From: Rikenellaceae bacterium | Lineage (GTDB): Bacteria > Bacteroidota > Bacteroidia > Bacteroidales > Rikenellaceae | Direction of reading: 5' to 3' | NCBI GenBank assembly: GCA_017415005.1 | Contig: JAFQJK010000001.1 | Coordinates: forward strand, 1 to 33,891 | Length of the DNA stretch: 33,891 bases | In this document: positions 13,371-21,307 of the stretch, in pieces | Position numbering within the stretch: position 1 is the stretch's first letter | How the letters are laid out: each line of letters begins with the position of its first letter | Program-made: the position numbers and the translations under genes | The notes under the pieces: generated by a model | Database searches by the model: none | Told to the model about the DNA's origin: nothing | Seen by the model: only the letters and a program-made list of their open reading frames with translations

Positions 13371-13906
13371 AAAAGAATGAAGCTGGCACCTTACTGCCAA
13401 TGACGGTGACCGAAGGCGTTACCGTCCGCGTGATCCCATCCGAGCGGCACGAGTATCTAATGACCACCCGCGAGGTGGCCGCCGGGTACGGCGTAACCGA
13501 GTACGCCATCCGGAAAAACAAAATGTCGCTGGGTGACGAATTAAAAGAAGGAAAGCACTTTATTTCCGCCGTTACCATTGGTAACGGCAAGCCAGACAAC
13601 CTTCCTTCAAATGCCGTTCTATGGACCAAGCGAGGAATCATTCGGCTGGGATTTGCCATGAGGTCGGAACGTGCCCGGCTGTTCCGTGATTGGGCCGAGG
13701 AGCTGGTTATCCGGCTGGATGAACAGCGCGACCTGTTCGGCGGGACAGCCTCGCCGGTCAAGGCCCTGCCCGCAAAGCGCCGGATCAACCGCCTCACACC
13801 CGACCGTCTGATCGACATCCTCTCGGACGTGTGCCTGATCGAGAACGGCGAGCTGCGCGAGCGCATCGCAACCAAATTGAAAGGAGGGTTCGATTATGGC
13901 AATTAG
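13361..13906 (+). CDS. Antirepressor-like regulator (Bro-N/Rha/ORF6N type), 181 aa
   Basis: The N-terminal domain (about 20-120) reads like phage antirepressor domains of the Bro/Rha/ORF6N group: HEYLMTTREVAAGYGVTEYA, then EGKHFISAV, LWTKRGIIRLGFAM and RARLFRDWAEELVI. A basic linker (KALPAKRRINRL) and a short helical C-terminus follow. Such proteins relieve repressors or regulate lytic genes. I chose ATG 13361, because the upstream TTG at 13292 lies in a structured leader with a terminator. It is preceded by its own promoter and leader, so it is regulated separately from the upstream early genes. Confidence 0.75.
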   Translation: MNVKKNEAGTLLPMTVTEGVTVRVIPSERHEYLMTTREVAAGYGVTEYAIRKNKMSLGDELKEGKHFISAVTIGNGKPDNLPSNAVLWTKRGIIRLGFAMRSERARLFRDWAEELVIRLDEQRDLFGGTASPVKALPAKRRINRLTPDRLIDILSDVCLIENGELRERIATKLKGGFDYGN

Positions 13907-14114
13907 TGTTCAGGACCAGCGGCTGGTCATTACGTGCAGCCCGTTCTCAGACTACGAGACCGCGCACGCCTACGTCGATTCGTTACTTACGCTTCTGCAA
14001 TCCGTGACCGAGGAGAACCGGATGCCGCCCGACCGGCTCTGGTACGTCTACGAGCTGATCCGCGAGCTGCTACCCTCCGAACAGGAGTTTTTCGAGCTTC
14101 AGCACCGACCATAA
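13896..14114 (+). CDS. Small last gene of the early operon (72 aa)
   Basis: Unrecognised. ATG 13896 overlaps the preceding stop and has a good AAAGGAGGG Shine-Dalgarno-like stretch just upstream. The product starts MAISVQDQRLVITCSPFSDY and is helical afterwards (AYVDSLLTLLQSV, WYVYELIRELLPSEQEFF). Translational coupling to the antirepressor-like gene suggests a related function. A strong terminator begins 7 bp after the stop. Confidence 0.6.
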   Translation: MAISVQDQRLVITCSPFSDYETAHAYVDSLLTLLQSVTEENRMPPDRLWYVYELIRELLPSEQEFFELQHRP

Positions 14115-14120
14115 ACCCGA

Positions 14121-14153
14121 CAAGGCCCCGCCGCTGGCGGGGCTTTGTCTTTT
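14121..14153 (+). terminator. Early-operon terminator
   Basis: GCCCCGCC (14125-14132), loop GCT, GGCGGGGC (14136-14143), then TTTGTCTTTT. It closes the rightward early operon. Its core is nearly identical to the hairpin at 14641-14677. Confidence 0.85.
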
Positions 14154-14165
14154 AATATCTTCCAT

Positions 14166-14196
14166 TTTGTATTTTCGAATAAGATTATTATTTTCG
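14166..14196 (+). promoter_or_regulatory. Promoter of the cargo gene at 14221
   Basis: TTTG at 14166-14169, a 19-bp spacer and TATTTTCG at 14189-14196 (one mismatch to TAnnTTTG). The start codon at 14221 lies about 18 nt after the predicted transcription start. Confidence 0.6.
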
Positions 14197-14220
14197 GTTT
14201 ACAATTATATATTTATTATT

Positions 14221-14625
14221 ATGGATGATCCTTATTATTTTCCACAAGCAAAACCTACCCCTAAACGTAATCCTCCCATATGGTTAATCGGCATAATTGT
14301 TTTTATTGGTCCTATTATTTTGCATTGTATCCTGCACTCCTCGGATTCTCCCCCTACTCGTAGAAACCCGATGATTTTCGACAAAGATCGGGCGTGCTTT
14401 GAGCTCCAAGAACACGTTACCTCGGCACTTAAAGCTCCGGCAACCGCGCAATTTCCTGCATGGAATCTATGGCGCCAAAGTACCGAAGGAGGGGCAATCA
14501 CCTTAGAAGCATACGTCGACTCCGAAAATAGCTTTGGGGCACTACTTCGCCTTAAATTCCGGGGATATTTCAAACAAAACGATGAGGGTCGTTGGTATTT
14601 ATACGACGTCCAAGAGATCAAATAG
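14221..14625 (+). CDS. Single-TM membrane-anchored protein, probable lysogenic cargo (134 aa)
   Basis: I use ATG 14221; the upstream in-frame TTG at 14167 falls in the promoter. A basic N-terminus (KPTPKRNPP) precedes one membrane helix (IWLIGIIVFIGPIILHCIL, about 22-40). A C-terminal domain follows with LKAPATAQFP and YVDSENSFGALLRLKFRGYF. I recall this 'LKxPxTAxFP ... NSFGA' pattern from uncharacterised membrane-anchored proteins in many bacteria and mobile elements. The gene is AT-rich, has its own promoter, and lies between two terminators, so it is probably expressed in the lysogen. Superinfection exclusion is possible but not shown. Confidence 0.7.
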   Translation: MDDPYYFPQAKPTPKRNPPIWLIGIIVFIGPIILHCILHSSDSPPTRRNPMIFDKDRACFELQEHVTSALKAPATAQFPAWNLWRQSTEGGAITLEAYVDSENSFGALLRLKFRGYFKQNDEGRWYLYDVQEIK

Positions 14626-14640
14626 TTTGACTCTATGATC

Positions 14641-14677
14641 ATGAGCAAGGCCCCGCCAGCGGCGGGGCCTTGCTCAT
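14641..14677. terminator. 17-bp perfect hairpin between convergent genes
   Basis: ATGAGCAAGGCCCCGCC (14641-14657), loop AGC, and its exact complement (14661-14677). It separates the rightward cargo gene from the leftward late operon and can act in both directions. No strong T run follows on either strand, so termination may depend on stem stability. Confidence 0.65.
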
Positions 14678-14692
14678 CATTTGCGGATCCTG

Positions 14693-15220
14693 TCACAGAT
14701 ACTCGGCAGTCACTTCGACCGGCACTTTGCGGCGCTCGGTAACGGGCGCGGCCGAATCGTCCCGGACGACGGCGCGATAACTCTCGACGTGGGCGATCAG
14801 GTGGTCGTGGTCCTGGTCGACCTGCGTACCGACGCGCGTGAAGCTCCCGGCGTAGTCCGCGCGGAAGCCCTTCATGTGGCGGTGTACGGCACCGAGCAAC
14901 TGCAAGTGTTCGAGCGCTGCGGCATTGTACCCTTCCTTCCATGCCGTCGTGTAGGTGCTCTTGCTGCCGATATGCAGGCTTAGCGAGAGTGCGGCCTGCT
15001 GGCGCTTGCTCCCGAGCTGCTGCCACTCCAGGTCGCCGAACTCGATGAGTACGCACGGGAACCGGAGCACCTTTTCCTCGGCCATGTGCTGCCACTGGTT
15101 GTTCCACAGGTCGATGAACTTGAACACCGGCACCTTGTGCCGGGTTATTTGCATCAGGTGCCGTGCCAGATCCACATAGAGCCGGTCGAGCACCCCTGGC
15201 TTTAAATCGTCTATCTCCAT
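14693..15220 (-). CDS. Probable tail-terminator/head-tail joining protein (175 aa)
   Basis: Last gene of the leftward late operon. The product starts MEIDDLKPGVLDRLYVDLAR, contains PCVLIEFGDLEWQQLGSK and an alternating strand/helix pattern (LSLSLHIG, ALEHLQLLGAVHRHM, HLIAHVESYRAVV). This fits tail-terminator or gp37-like proteins, which lie next to the gpG gene in Mu relatives. No firm family match is claimed. It starts 10 bp after the gpG-like gene ends. Confidence 0.5.
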   Translation of the reverse strand: MEIDDLKPGVLDRLYVDLARHLMQITRHKVPVFKFIDLWNNQWQHMAEEKVLRFPCVLIEFGDLEWQQLGSKRQQAALSLSLHIGSKSTYTTAWKEGYNAAALEHLQLLGAVHRHMKGFRADYAGSFTRVGTQVDQDHDHLIAHVESYRAVVRDDSAAPVTERRKVPVEVTAEYL

Positions 15221-15230
15221 AGTCTTAGGG

Positions 15231-15794
15231 TTAAATGTCGAAAATCACGTCGAGAGCCCGCGCGGTCACGGCGTCCAGCTTGCGATTCATCACCTCGCTG
15301 TTTCCGGCGAACCGGCGCTGTGGCAGGTTCATGCGCCGGGTGTGCTGCCGCACCTCGTACGATCCGGCCTCGTAGCGCACGCTGCGCGTCCGGTTGTGTC
15401 CGGCCCGCGTCACATACTCCTCCTTTCGCCGGCCGTAGATCCGCCGCGTATGGGCCCGCACGGTTACGGTCGCTTGTACGCCCTCGTTGTGCGCTGCCGC
15501 ATACGGCAGGTTAGACCCTACGACGGTACGCCGGAACGTGGCCGTCTCGATGCGGATCGAGTTGCGCAGGTGTCCGCGTCCGATGAGGATTGCCCGGCCC
15601 TTGACGCCCTTTTTGCGGTCGGGCCACTTTTTCAGGGTCCGGTCGCGCCATCCCTGGCGGCGGAAACTGTCCTTGAAATAGTTGACCGCAACGGTGCCCC
15701 AGATGCGCGGCAGTTGCCGGCGCACGGTGACAAAACGGGCGGCCGCCCTCGAAAAGTCGACCGGACGACCCTTGTAAGTCAATTTTTCAGGCAT
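15231..15794 (-). CDS. Phage virion morphogenesis protein, Mu gpG-like (187 aa)
   Basis: The sequence has the features of Mu gpG/phage virion morphogenesis proteins: a basic N-terminal region, FKDSFRRQGWRDRTLKKWPD, ILIGRGHLRNSIRIETATF and SNLPYAAAHNEG ahead of a basic tail (NLPQRRFAGNSEVMNR). In Mu, gpG acts in head-tail joining. It follows the portal-MuF gene after a 104-bp gap that contains an opposing small transcription unit. Confidence 0.85.
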   Translation of the reverse strand: MPEKLTYKGRPVDFSRAAARFVTVRRQLPRIWGTVAVNYFKDSFRRQGWRDRTLKKWPDRKKGVKGRAILIGRGHLRNSIRIETATFRRTVVGSNLPYAAAHNEGVQATVTVRAHTRRIYGRRKEEYVTRAGHNRTRSVRYEAGSYEVRQHTRRMNLPQRRFAGNSEVMNRKLDAVTARALDVIFDI

Positions 15795-15798
15795 TTTA

Positions 15799-15830
15799 TT
15801 TGCATTTAAAGATTCGACCGCTTATATTTG
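15799..15830 (+). promoter_or_regulatory. Strong promoter opposing the late operon
   Basis: TTTG at 15799-15802, a 20-bp spacer and a perfect TATATTTG at 15823-15830. It points rightward, against the late operon, and predicts a start near 15837. Confidence 0.65.
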
Positions 15831-15836
15831 CGGAAG

Positions 15837-15900
15837 TCGGGGATGCGTCCCGGACGCAACCGTGGGGCTTGCATGCAAATGTGGGCCTCACATCTTTTTT
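15837..15900 (+). ncRNA. Predicted small RNA antisense to the late operon
   Basis: A promoter matching the Bacteroidetes consensus precedes a stretch of about 64 nt. It contains the hairpin TGCGTC-CCG-GACGCA (15844-15858), a palindromic TTGCATGCAA (15869-15878), and a terminator-like stem. That stem is ATGTG/CACAT (15879-15893), or GTGGGGC/GCCTCAC (15862-15891), followed by CTTTTTT. No start codon opens a credible ORF. It lies between the toxin-tailed portal gene and the gpG gene. Expression is not shown. Confidence 0.5.
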
Positions 15901-18430
15901 AGTAGCTCACCACGCTATTGTCCGGACGAATAATAATTATGCGACGGATGGAACACTCTCGTTTGACTTGCAGGCACACCCCCTTGAGCGTATGTTCGGC
16001 GATGTCTTCGCGGAGCTTTACCACCACGTTATCGGCCTGCCGCGACGCATCGACGATCCGGTGGTGCAGGTTGCGCCGTCCCGAGAGCTTGAAATCGAAA
16101 ACTTCGCCGTCGACCACCGCATCGGCGTTCTTGCGCAGGTCGCAGCGGTAGCCTTCCGGATAGAAGCGTTTTTTGAGCGCCGCATCCTTTTCGTGGATCA
16201 CCGGCAGCAGCCGGATCTCCTTGCTGCCGTTCTCAAGCAGGATGCGGGCAATGACGGCATTGTCGGCCAGCTCGTCCGCGCCGTGCAGCGGATGCACATC
16301 GATCGTTCGTGCCCCTTCCCCCACCTTTACGGTCCGGTACGTGTTTTCCGGAGGTAGATAGGCCACGGCCTTGCGCATGACGGCTTTCGGCACCCCGTCG
16401 TAATACGGATGGTTCTTGGGAAAGATGAGGCCCGTTTCGGCCAGGTTGGTCCGAAACAGGGGGTCCACGTACGGGGTTTCGATCCGGTCGAGGCCGGTCG
16501 GCGCGCCGGCGGTCTGCTGTGTAGTGCACCGACATCCGAATCCGTTGGGCGGGTAGTAGGTCTTCCAGAAGTCGTCGTCGATGGGACGAACTACACCGTC
16601 GAGCGCGGCATGCGAGGGGCGCACGCGCCGGTCTCCGGCCGTTACGTAGCGTAGCATGGGCAGGGTATCCTTGTTGCGCTGGTATCCCTGCCAGTCACGG
16701 GCCGTCATGGCCGACGACACAGCCGTATCGCGTTCGGTGCGCAGGTAGTCGACATTGTACATCCGGTCGATCCGGCGGGCCGCCTCCTGCACTTCCGAGA
16801 ACGGCCGCGGGTTGCCCGCCTCGTCCGTCAGCGCATCGGTGAGCTCACGCATCTGCTGGTAGTTCTTGACCGCTGCGAACTGGTAGACGTTCCCTTCGAG
16901 ATGGTCGAGCAGATCATAATCCGGCGTACCGAGCGTAACGGAGCTCCAGTCGAGGCCGGTGCCCTCCGCCACGGCCGCTTGCAGTTGCGAGGCGTTCAGC
17001 TCGAATGTGCCGGGATCGAAGTCCGTGTTCGCACCGCGCCGGAGACGTCGCAACAGCTTATCCAGGTCAGGATCGGGCGTACCGCCTTCGGCCGTAGCCT
17101 GCATGGGGTCTGCTCCGTAGAGCGCCGTAACACGATCACTTAGTGCCGGCTTTTTTTTTTCGACAACCGACATAGCCGTCGCTGTCGGCAACAGGGGTTG
17201 CGTCACCTCGCCCGTGATCGGGATATTATACTTGTCGACGAAGTATTTGGGATCGACCGTATAGCGGTTCAGGATCATCTGCTCGATGAGTAACTGCTCC
17301 TCGGCGGTGCGCTCCTCGACGTGCTCCCACTCGAAAACATCGTTGTCGGTGAATGGGAAACCCAGTTTCTGAAGGCGCGGGATCAGCTTGTTGTTGACCA
17401 TATCCCGCACATGCTCGGCACGCGACTCGATCACCTGCTTGAAAATCTCCAGGTGTGTCTGGCTCTGCGAAAGCGAGCTACCGTCCTCGATGGTCATGGT
17501 CTGGAGCAGCACGCACTTACTGATCTCGTTGTTGCATCGGTCGATCCGCTTGTCGAATACGTTGTACGAATCCGACTGGTTGCCGTCCTTGATCTCGATG
17601 CTCGTACCTTCGGGGAAAAGTCCGTAGGCGGCGGCGCCCATCTGTGCGAGCATATCGGTGATCCGTTGCTGTTCAGCCTCGTTCGTGCTCGTGGTCTTGG
17701 CTATGCGGATCGGGATGCCGTAGATCTCGCCGAAGGTATCCCAAAAGGCCGCCATGTTCTTCTTCGAGATCGTGTGCGGGCTTACCTTGAGATAGAGCCC
17801 CAGGTCGTTCTTGCGGCCACACTCGATCAACCAATCGTAAATGCGCGGATCATCGCGATACGGGATACCCTGCGCCACGTCGTCCGACGGGTCGCGCAGG
17901 ATCACGCCGTATTCGGGGCATACGTGTTCGCGTGGGATCAGCTCCACCCCGTCGAGCTGCTTTTTGCCGCGCACGGTGATCACATTACCCAACTGCGGTA
18001 ACGAATGCCCCCACGTGAAACTCTCCAGATCGTACGTGACCAGCTCTTTGAACCATTCGCTATGGAACAGCTCGGTAAGCTCCTCGCGCTCTTGTTTGCT
18101 GCGCCGGTCGATCACTTTGAACATGCGGCCCAGCACCATGTTGTTGATCTGTCCCACGCAGCCCGTCAGGTGATTATCAAGTTCGGCATCGGCATAGATA
18201 GCCAGCAGGTCCGTGCGCTTGGGATTCTCGTAGTCGATCGCTGCCTGATGGGCGCGCCGCCAGCGGCCGATATCCTTCTTGGTCAACGCCCGTGTATGCT
18301 GGTCGAGCTCGATCATGATCTTGCGCACGCGCTCGGGATTCTCACGCAGTTGCGCCACGAAACCGTCCAGTCCCGTAAGTGCGGAACCCTCCACGGGGTA
18401 TGGGTTGCCATATCGGTCCAAAATTCGCAT
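15899..18430 (-). CDS. Portal-MuF fusion with C-terminal BECR/CdiA-type nuclease domain (843 aa)
   Basis: Residues 1 to about 420 match a Mu gp29-like (DUF935) portal: DAELDNHLTGCVGQINNMVL, ESFTWGHSLPQLG, FWDTFGEIYGIPIRIAKT. Residues about 500-680 match the MuF/gpF minor head domain, with PMLRYVTAGDRRVRPSHAAL and YYPPNGFGCRC. Residues about 710-843 are unlike either: KNADAVVDGEVFDFKL (768-782), RQADNVVVKLRE (797-808) and RRIIIIRPDNSVV. This follows the CdiA C-terminal tRNase / BECR nuclease pattern known as effector tails on MuF proteins. The portal builds the DNA gate; the tail could be injected or act in packaging. In Mu, gp29 and gp30 are separate proteins. No immunity gene is recognised nearby. 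Confidence 0.8.
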   Translation of the reverse strand: MRILDRYGNPYPVEGSALTGLDGFVAQLRENPERVRKIMIELDQHTRALTKKDIGRWRRAHQAAIDYENPKRTDLLAIYADAELDNHLTGCVGQINNMVLGRMFKVIDRRSKQEREELTELFHSEWFKELVTYDLESFTWGHSLPQLGNVITVRGKKQLDGVELIPREHVCPEYGVILRDPSDDVAQGIPYRDDPRIYDWLIECGRKNDLGLYLKVSPHTISKKNMAAFWDTFGEIYGIPIRIAKTTSTNEAEQQRITDMLAQMGAAAYGLFPEGTSIEIKDGNQSDSYNVFDKRIDRCNNEISKCVLLQTMTIEDGSSLSQSQTHLEIFKQVIESRAEHVRDMVNNKLIPRLQKLGFPFTDNDVFEWEHVEERTAEEQLLIEQMILNRYTVDPKYFVDKYNIPITGEVTQPLLPTATAMSVVEKKKPALSDRVTALYGADPMQATAEGGTPDPDLDKLLRRLRRGANTDFDPGTFELNASQLQAAVAEGTGLDWSSVTLGTPDYDLLDHLEGNVYQFAAVKNYQQMRELTDALTDEAGNPRPFSEVQEAARRIDRMYNVDYLRTERDTAVSSAMTARDWQGYQRNKDTLPMLRYVTAGDRRVRPSHAALDGVVRPIDDDFWKTYYPPNGFGCRCTTQQTAGAPTGLDRIETPYVDPLFRTNLAETGLIFPKNHPYYDGVPKAVMRKAVAYLPPENTYRTVKVGEGARTIDVHPLHGADELADNAVIARILLENGSKEIRLLPVIHEKDAALKKRFYPEGYRCDLRKNADAVVDGEVFDFKLSGRRNLHHRIVDASRQADNVVVKLREDIAEHTLKGVCLQVKRECSIRRIIIIRPDNSVVSY

Positions 18431-18511
18431 CTTTTTCTGTCTGTTGATTAGTTATACCACCGAGCAGGGGCGGATTAAAATTAAAGGGGATTTAAAGGCA
18501 ATGAGGGGGTA

Positions 18512-18958
18512 TCAGTAGGTATTCTCATTACGAGGCATCGAGCCCCAACGCACCGACTGGAACATTTCGGGGTTTTGTTCCGGGTCCGTACCGTCCGGAT
18601 TGGGATCGCTCAACGAAGGGATGCCCGGGTCGTTGTCCGAATCACGGACGCTCACCAGCCACTTGATCGCATCCAGGTAGCGGATGCGACGTACATCCTC
18701 GTCAGTAATTCGTCCGGGCAGAGCTGTGAACAGATGATAGAGGGCAACGTCGAGCGTAATGCGCACCAGGTTGTCGTTGCGGTCGTCACCCGTACGGGCG
18801 AACTCCGAAGCGATGCGATATTTACGGCGCAGATAGCTGCTCACCTCGTCGCAGGCCATGCGTTCGATCCGCTCGAGCTGCGCCTCGCTCTGCAATAGAG
18901 CCGCCTCCAGGTCTTCCCGGGAGATTAGGCTGTAATAGTCTTCACGTTCAAGATACAT
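18512..18958 (-). CDS. DUF1320 head-tail connector, Mu gp36-like (148 aa)
   Basis: The sequence follows DUF1320: MYLEREDYYSLISREDLEAA, then SYLRRKYRIASEF, LVRITLDVALYHLFTALPGR and IRYLDAIKWLVSVRDSD. A proline/acidic C-terminal tail ends with MFQSVRWGSMPRNENTY. Mu gp36-type proteins are small helical connectors made with the head genes. It lies between the portal and a small basic protein in the leftward late operon. Confidence 0.85.
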   Translation of the reverse strand: MYLEREDYYSLISREDLEAALLQSEAQLERIERMACDEVSSYLRRKYRIASEFARTGDDRNDNLVRITLDVALYHLFTALPGRITDEDVRRIRYLDAIKWLVSVRDSDNDPGIPSLSDPNPDGTDPEQNPEMFQSVRWGSMPRNENTY

Positions 18959-18961
18959 GGC

Positions 18962-19201
18962 CTACCGGGTTATGTAGAGCGCGCGGCGCTCGAGTTGCTC
19001 GATCGTGATCCCCTTGCGGAACATTCGCCGGCTGATCATTTCTTTGAGACGCTTACGCGGCACGATGCGGATCTTATTATGGATCCGGATCACCAGGTAG
19101 CGATAACCGGTCTTCTCCCGCATATCTTCGGCCTTGTCGATCGCCCGGCCCAGACGGCGGTAGTAATACCAGTTTTGGAGCGTGTGAAAGATCTGCTTCA
19201 T
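18962..19201 (-). CDS. Small basic phage structural-region protein (79 aa)
   Basis: Unrecognised. The product is rich in arginine and lysine: LQNWYYYRRLGRAIDKAEDM, then VIRIHNKIRIVPRKRLKEM and FRKGITIEQLERRA. It abuts the terminase gene (1 bp apart) and the gp36-like gene (3 bp apart), so it is part of the same mRNA. Similar short basic proteins sit at this position in some Bacteroidales Mu-like phages, as I recall. A DNA-packaging or connector role is possible. Confidence 0.6.
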   Translation of the reverse strand: MKQIFHTLQNWYYYRRLGRAIDKAEDMREKTGYRYLVIRIHNKIRIVPRKRLKEMISRRMFRKGITIEQLERRALYITR

Positions 19202-19202
19202 A

Positions 19203-20723
19203 TCAGTAGCTATTACGGTTATTGAAATGTGTGCTGCGGGAAATGCGGGGCGTGAAGGCCATTACGCGATCCATTTCGCTCAGGTCGGCCACAGCGCGCT
19301 CGTCAGCATCCGGGCTGTCGTCGTGGGTCCGGTATCCGGGTTCTATGCCCAGCAGTTGACGATTGCCCTCGATGAAGTCGGGGCTGTGCCTGCCCGCCTC
19401 GTTGTAGCGGATACGGCCGTTCTCATAATAGGGAAACATACTCATCAGGCGATCGAGCTTGCGGGTTTTGGGGGTGGGTACCACGGCGATGTTGAGCGAG
19501 TTGCCGTAGGCCGCCTCCTTCTCCTCGATGGCGCTGCGCATCGGGTCGTTCCAGAACTGAGACTCCACACGCCAATGCACCATGACCGAGGGCGGGAGTT
19601 GCTGGTTGTAACGGTGCATCCAGTCCAGGGCGTCATTCATCTTTCTCTGGCGCACAAAGCAATCGATCAGGTAAAAGTTATGTTTGTACAGCCCCCACAC
19701 GCGCACGGCGTTGTAGTCGTTTTTGCCCGAGTAGGCCGGATCCCAGCGCCCGACGATAAACTCGAAGGCCGATAACTTCGGGAGTGGCACCCATGCCCGG
19801 TCGATATGATCGGCCGTGAAGATCTTGCCCTCGATCATCGGTCTGTTGTTGTACTCTGCGTCGAAGGCTATCGTGCCGATCTCTTGCTCGATCTGCCGGT
19901 AATAGTCTTCCGGGTATTTGGATTCCCAGCGGGGTTTACGGTCGGGTCCCGGCGCGGCGTCGACCCGGTGCACAAGCCACGAAGGCAGGGCCTGTTCGAG
20001 TTGTCCCTGGATCGTGCGCGGCGCAAAATTGTTGTTCGGCATGAGGAACCGTCGTACCGGACCATCCATTGTCGGGATGAGCGACGAGCGGATCCAATAG
20101 GCGGTCTCATCCTGCCGCGTGGGGTTCTTGATCGTTTCCTTATCTTCAAGATCGTCGCAGATGCAGAGCGTGGGGCGCAGACCCCGTTGGCGCAGACCGC
20201 GTACATCCTGTCCCATACCGATCGCACGTGCCACGAAGCGCTCCTTACAGGAAAAACTTCCTTTCATCCAACTGCCTCGCACGACCTGTTCTCCGAAATC
20301 CCAGCACAGTCGTTGGTTGCTCTTGAACTCGGCCTGTAAGTCGGAGAGCAGATCTTTGGCCTTGTCTTCGGTATTGCCCACCAGGACCAGGTAGACGGAT
20401 TCGCCGTTGATCCAAAGCCAGATCGGCAGGAATACGTCGCACACTACGCTCTTTGCCAATCCGCGCCCCCAGCGCACCAGGCACTTGATCAAAGGGTCGG
20501 CCTTGACCCGGCGCGCCAGATCGATATGAAAATCGGGAGTGCCGGATGTGGCATAGTGCGGGAAATAGTGTTCGACGAAAAAAGCGAAGTCGCGGCGCGC
20601 TCGATCGATGCGGGCCTGCTTGTCGAAAGGCGACTCCAGGCGGTTGACCGTCGTATGGTGCATGATCTGCTCCCGGTGCGCCATCCAGCGCTCGATCGCC
20701 TGTTTCTCTGTCAGCTTACTCAT
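19203..20723 (-). CDS. Terminase large subunit, Mu gp28-like (506 aa)
   Basis: The DNA-packaging motor. A Walker A-like segment is VRWGRGLAKSVV (about 83-94) and Walker B is TLCICDDLED (about 186-195). The C-terminal RNase H-like nuclease has its first acidic strand in FIVGRWDPAYSGKNDYNAV (about 323-341). Later acidic residues lie in THDDSPDADERAVADL near the C-terminus. Length is typical for gp28. Its start overlaps the end of the small-subunit gene by 8 nt. Confidence 0.9.
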   Translation of the reverse strand: MSKLTEKQAIERWMAHREQIMHHTTVNRLESPFDKQARIDRARRDFAFFVEHYFPHYATSGTPDFHIDLARRVKADPLIKCLVRWGRGLAKSVVCDVFLPIWLWINGESVYLVLVGNTEDKAKDLLSDLQAEFKSNQRLCWDFGEQVVRGSWMKGSFSCKERFVARAIGMGQDVRGLRQRGLRPTLCICDDLEDKETIKNPTRQDETAYWIRSSLIPTMDGPVRRFLMPNNNFAPRTIQGQLEQALPSWLVHRVDAAPGPDRKPRWESKYPEDYYRQIEQEIGTIAFDAEYNNRPMIEGKIFTADHIDRAWVPLPKLSAFEFIVGRWDPAYSGKNDYNAVRVWGLYKHNFYLIDCFVRQRKMNDALDWMHRYNQQLPPSVMVHWRVESQFWNDPMRSAIEEKEAAYGNSLNIAVVPTPKTRKLDRLMSMFPYYENGRIRYNEAGRHSPDFIEGNRQLLGIEPGYRTHDDSPDADERAVADLSEMDRVMAFTPRISRSTHFNNRNSY

Positions 20724-21216
20724 GAGGCTGAGCCCTCCGTCGCTCTTCGATAAACAGATCCTGCAAGCGGGTCAACAACCGAACGAAAGCACCGAACAAA
20801 TCGGCCTTCTTGCTGACCGTAAGGCTCTCGGTAATGAGCTTGCGCAGATCCTCGCGCCGCTCGATAAACATGGAGAAGGCGATAAAACATTCTATCAGGC
20901 TGACTATGTTCGCGTGGCGGTCGAGCTGCTCGATCGCTTTAGCCAGCTTGGAGAGCTTGTCGTCCTTGCCGCGTTCCTCCGTTTCGTCTTCGAGCAGCGC
21001 GTCGATACGTTGCAAAATCTTGTTGATCAATTGGGGACGCGTCACTTTCTCAGCCGCACGGATCTCACGCCATCCGAACGCCTCGACCCATTTGGAGATC
21101 GTCGCCTCGGTAGAACCTACATGCCTGGCGATCTCCTTCTGTGACATGCCATTCATGAACAACGCGCGGGCATGCTCGAACTTTGCCTGGTCTCGTATCT
21201 TCATCTGTTCCGCCAT
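20716..21216 (-). CDS. Terminase small subunit, Mu gp27-like (DUF1804-type), 166 aa
   Basis: An N-terminal helix-turn-helix of the type found in small terminases is seen in ARALFMNGMSQKEIARHVGS and TEATISKWVEAFGW (about 15-48). Helical oligomerisation segments follow (LINKILQRIDALLEDETEER, LAKAIEQLDRHANIV). It is the first gene of the leftward late operon and overlaps the large subunit. It should recognise the phage end and recruit the motor. Confidence 0.85.
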   Translation of the reverse strand: MAEQMKIRDQAKFEHARALFMNGMSQKEIARHVGSTEATISKWVEAFGWREIRAAEKVTRPQLINKILQRIDALLEDETEERGKDDKLSKLAKAIEQLDRHANIVSLIECFIAFSMFIERREDLRKLITESLTVSKKADLFGAFVRLLTRLQDLFIEERRRAQPHE

Positions 21217-21229
21217 GCTCTTTTTCAGG

Positions 21230-21262
21230 CAAAGAAAACGGGAGAACAGACAGAATCACAAA
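21230..21262 (-). promoter_or_regulatory. Leftward late promoter candidate
   Basis: On the minus strand TTTG (complement of 21259-21262), a 21-bp spacer and TTTCTTTG (complement of 21230-21237; one mismatch to TAnnTTTG). It would start RNA about 10 nt before the gp27-like ATG. Confidence 0.4.
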
Positions 21263-21307
21263 AAATTTATAAGACTGATACAGAACATAATAACGGTTGA
21301 TCAGAAA

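Noticed and set aside
14167-14220. TTG start adding 18 residues to the cargo protein
   Set aside because: The codons coincide with the promoter boxes; ATG 14221 is preferred.
15800-16357. Rightward ORF downstream of the 15799 promoter
   Set aside because: A terminator lies at 15879-15900, and the frame is antisense to the toxin-tailed portal gene with no family features.
17321-18001. Plus-strand frame of 226 codons opposite the portal
   Set aside because: Antisense shadow of a well-supported portal domain.
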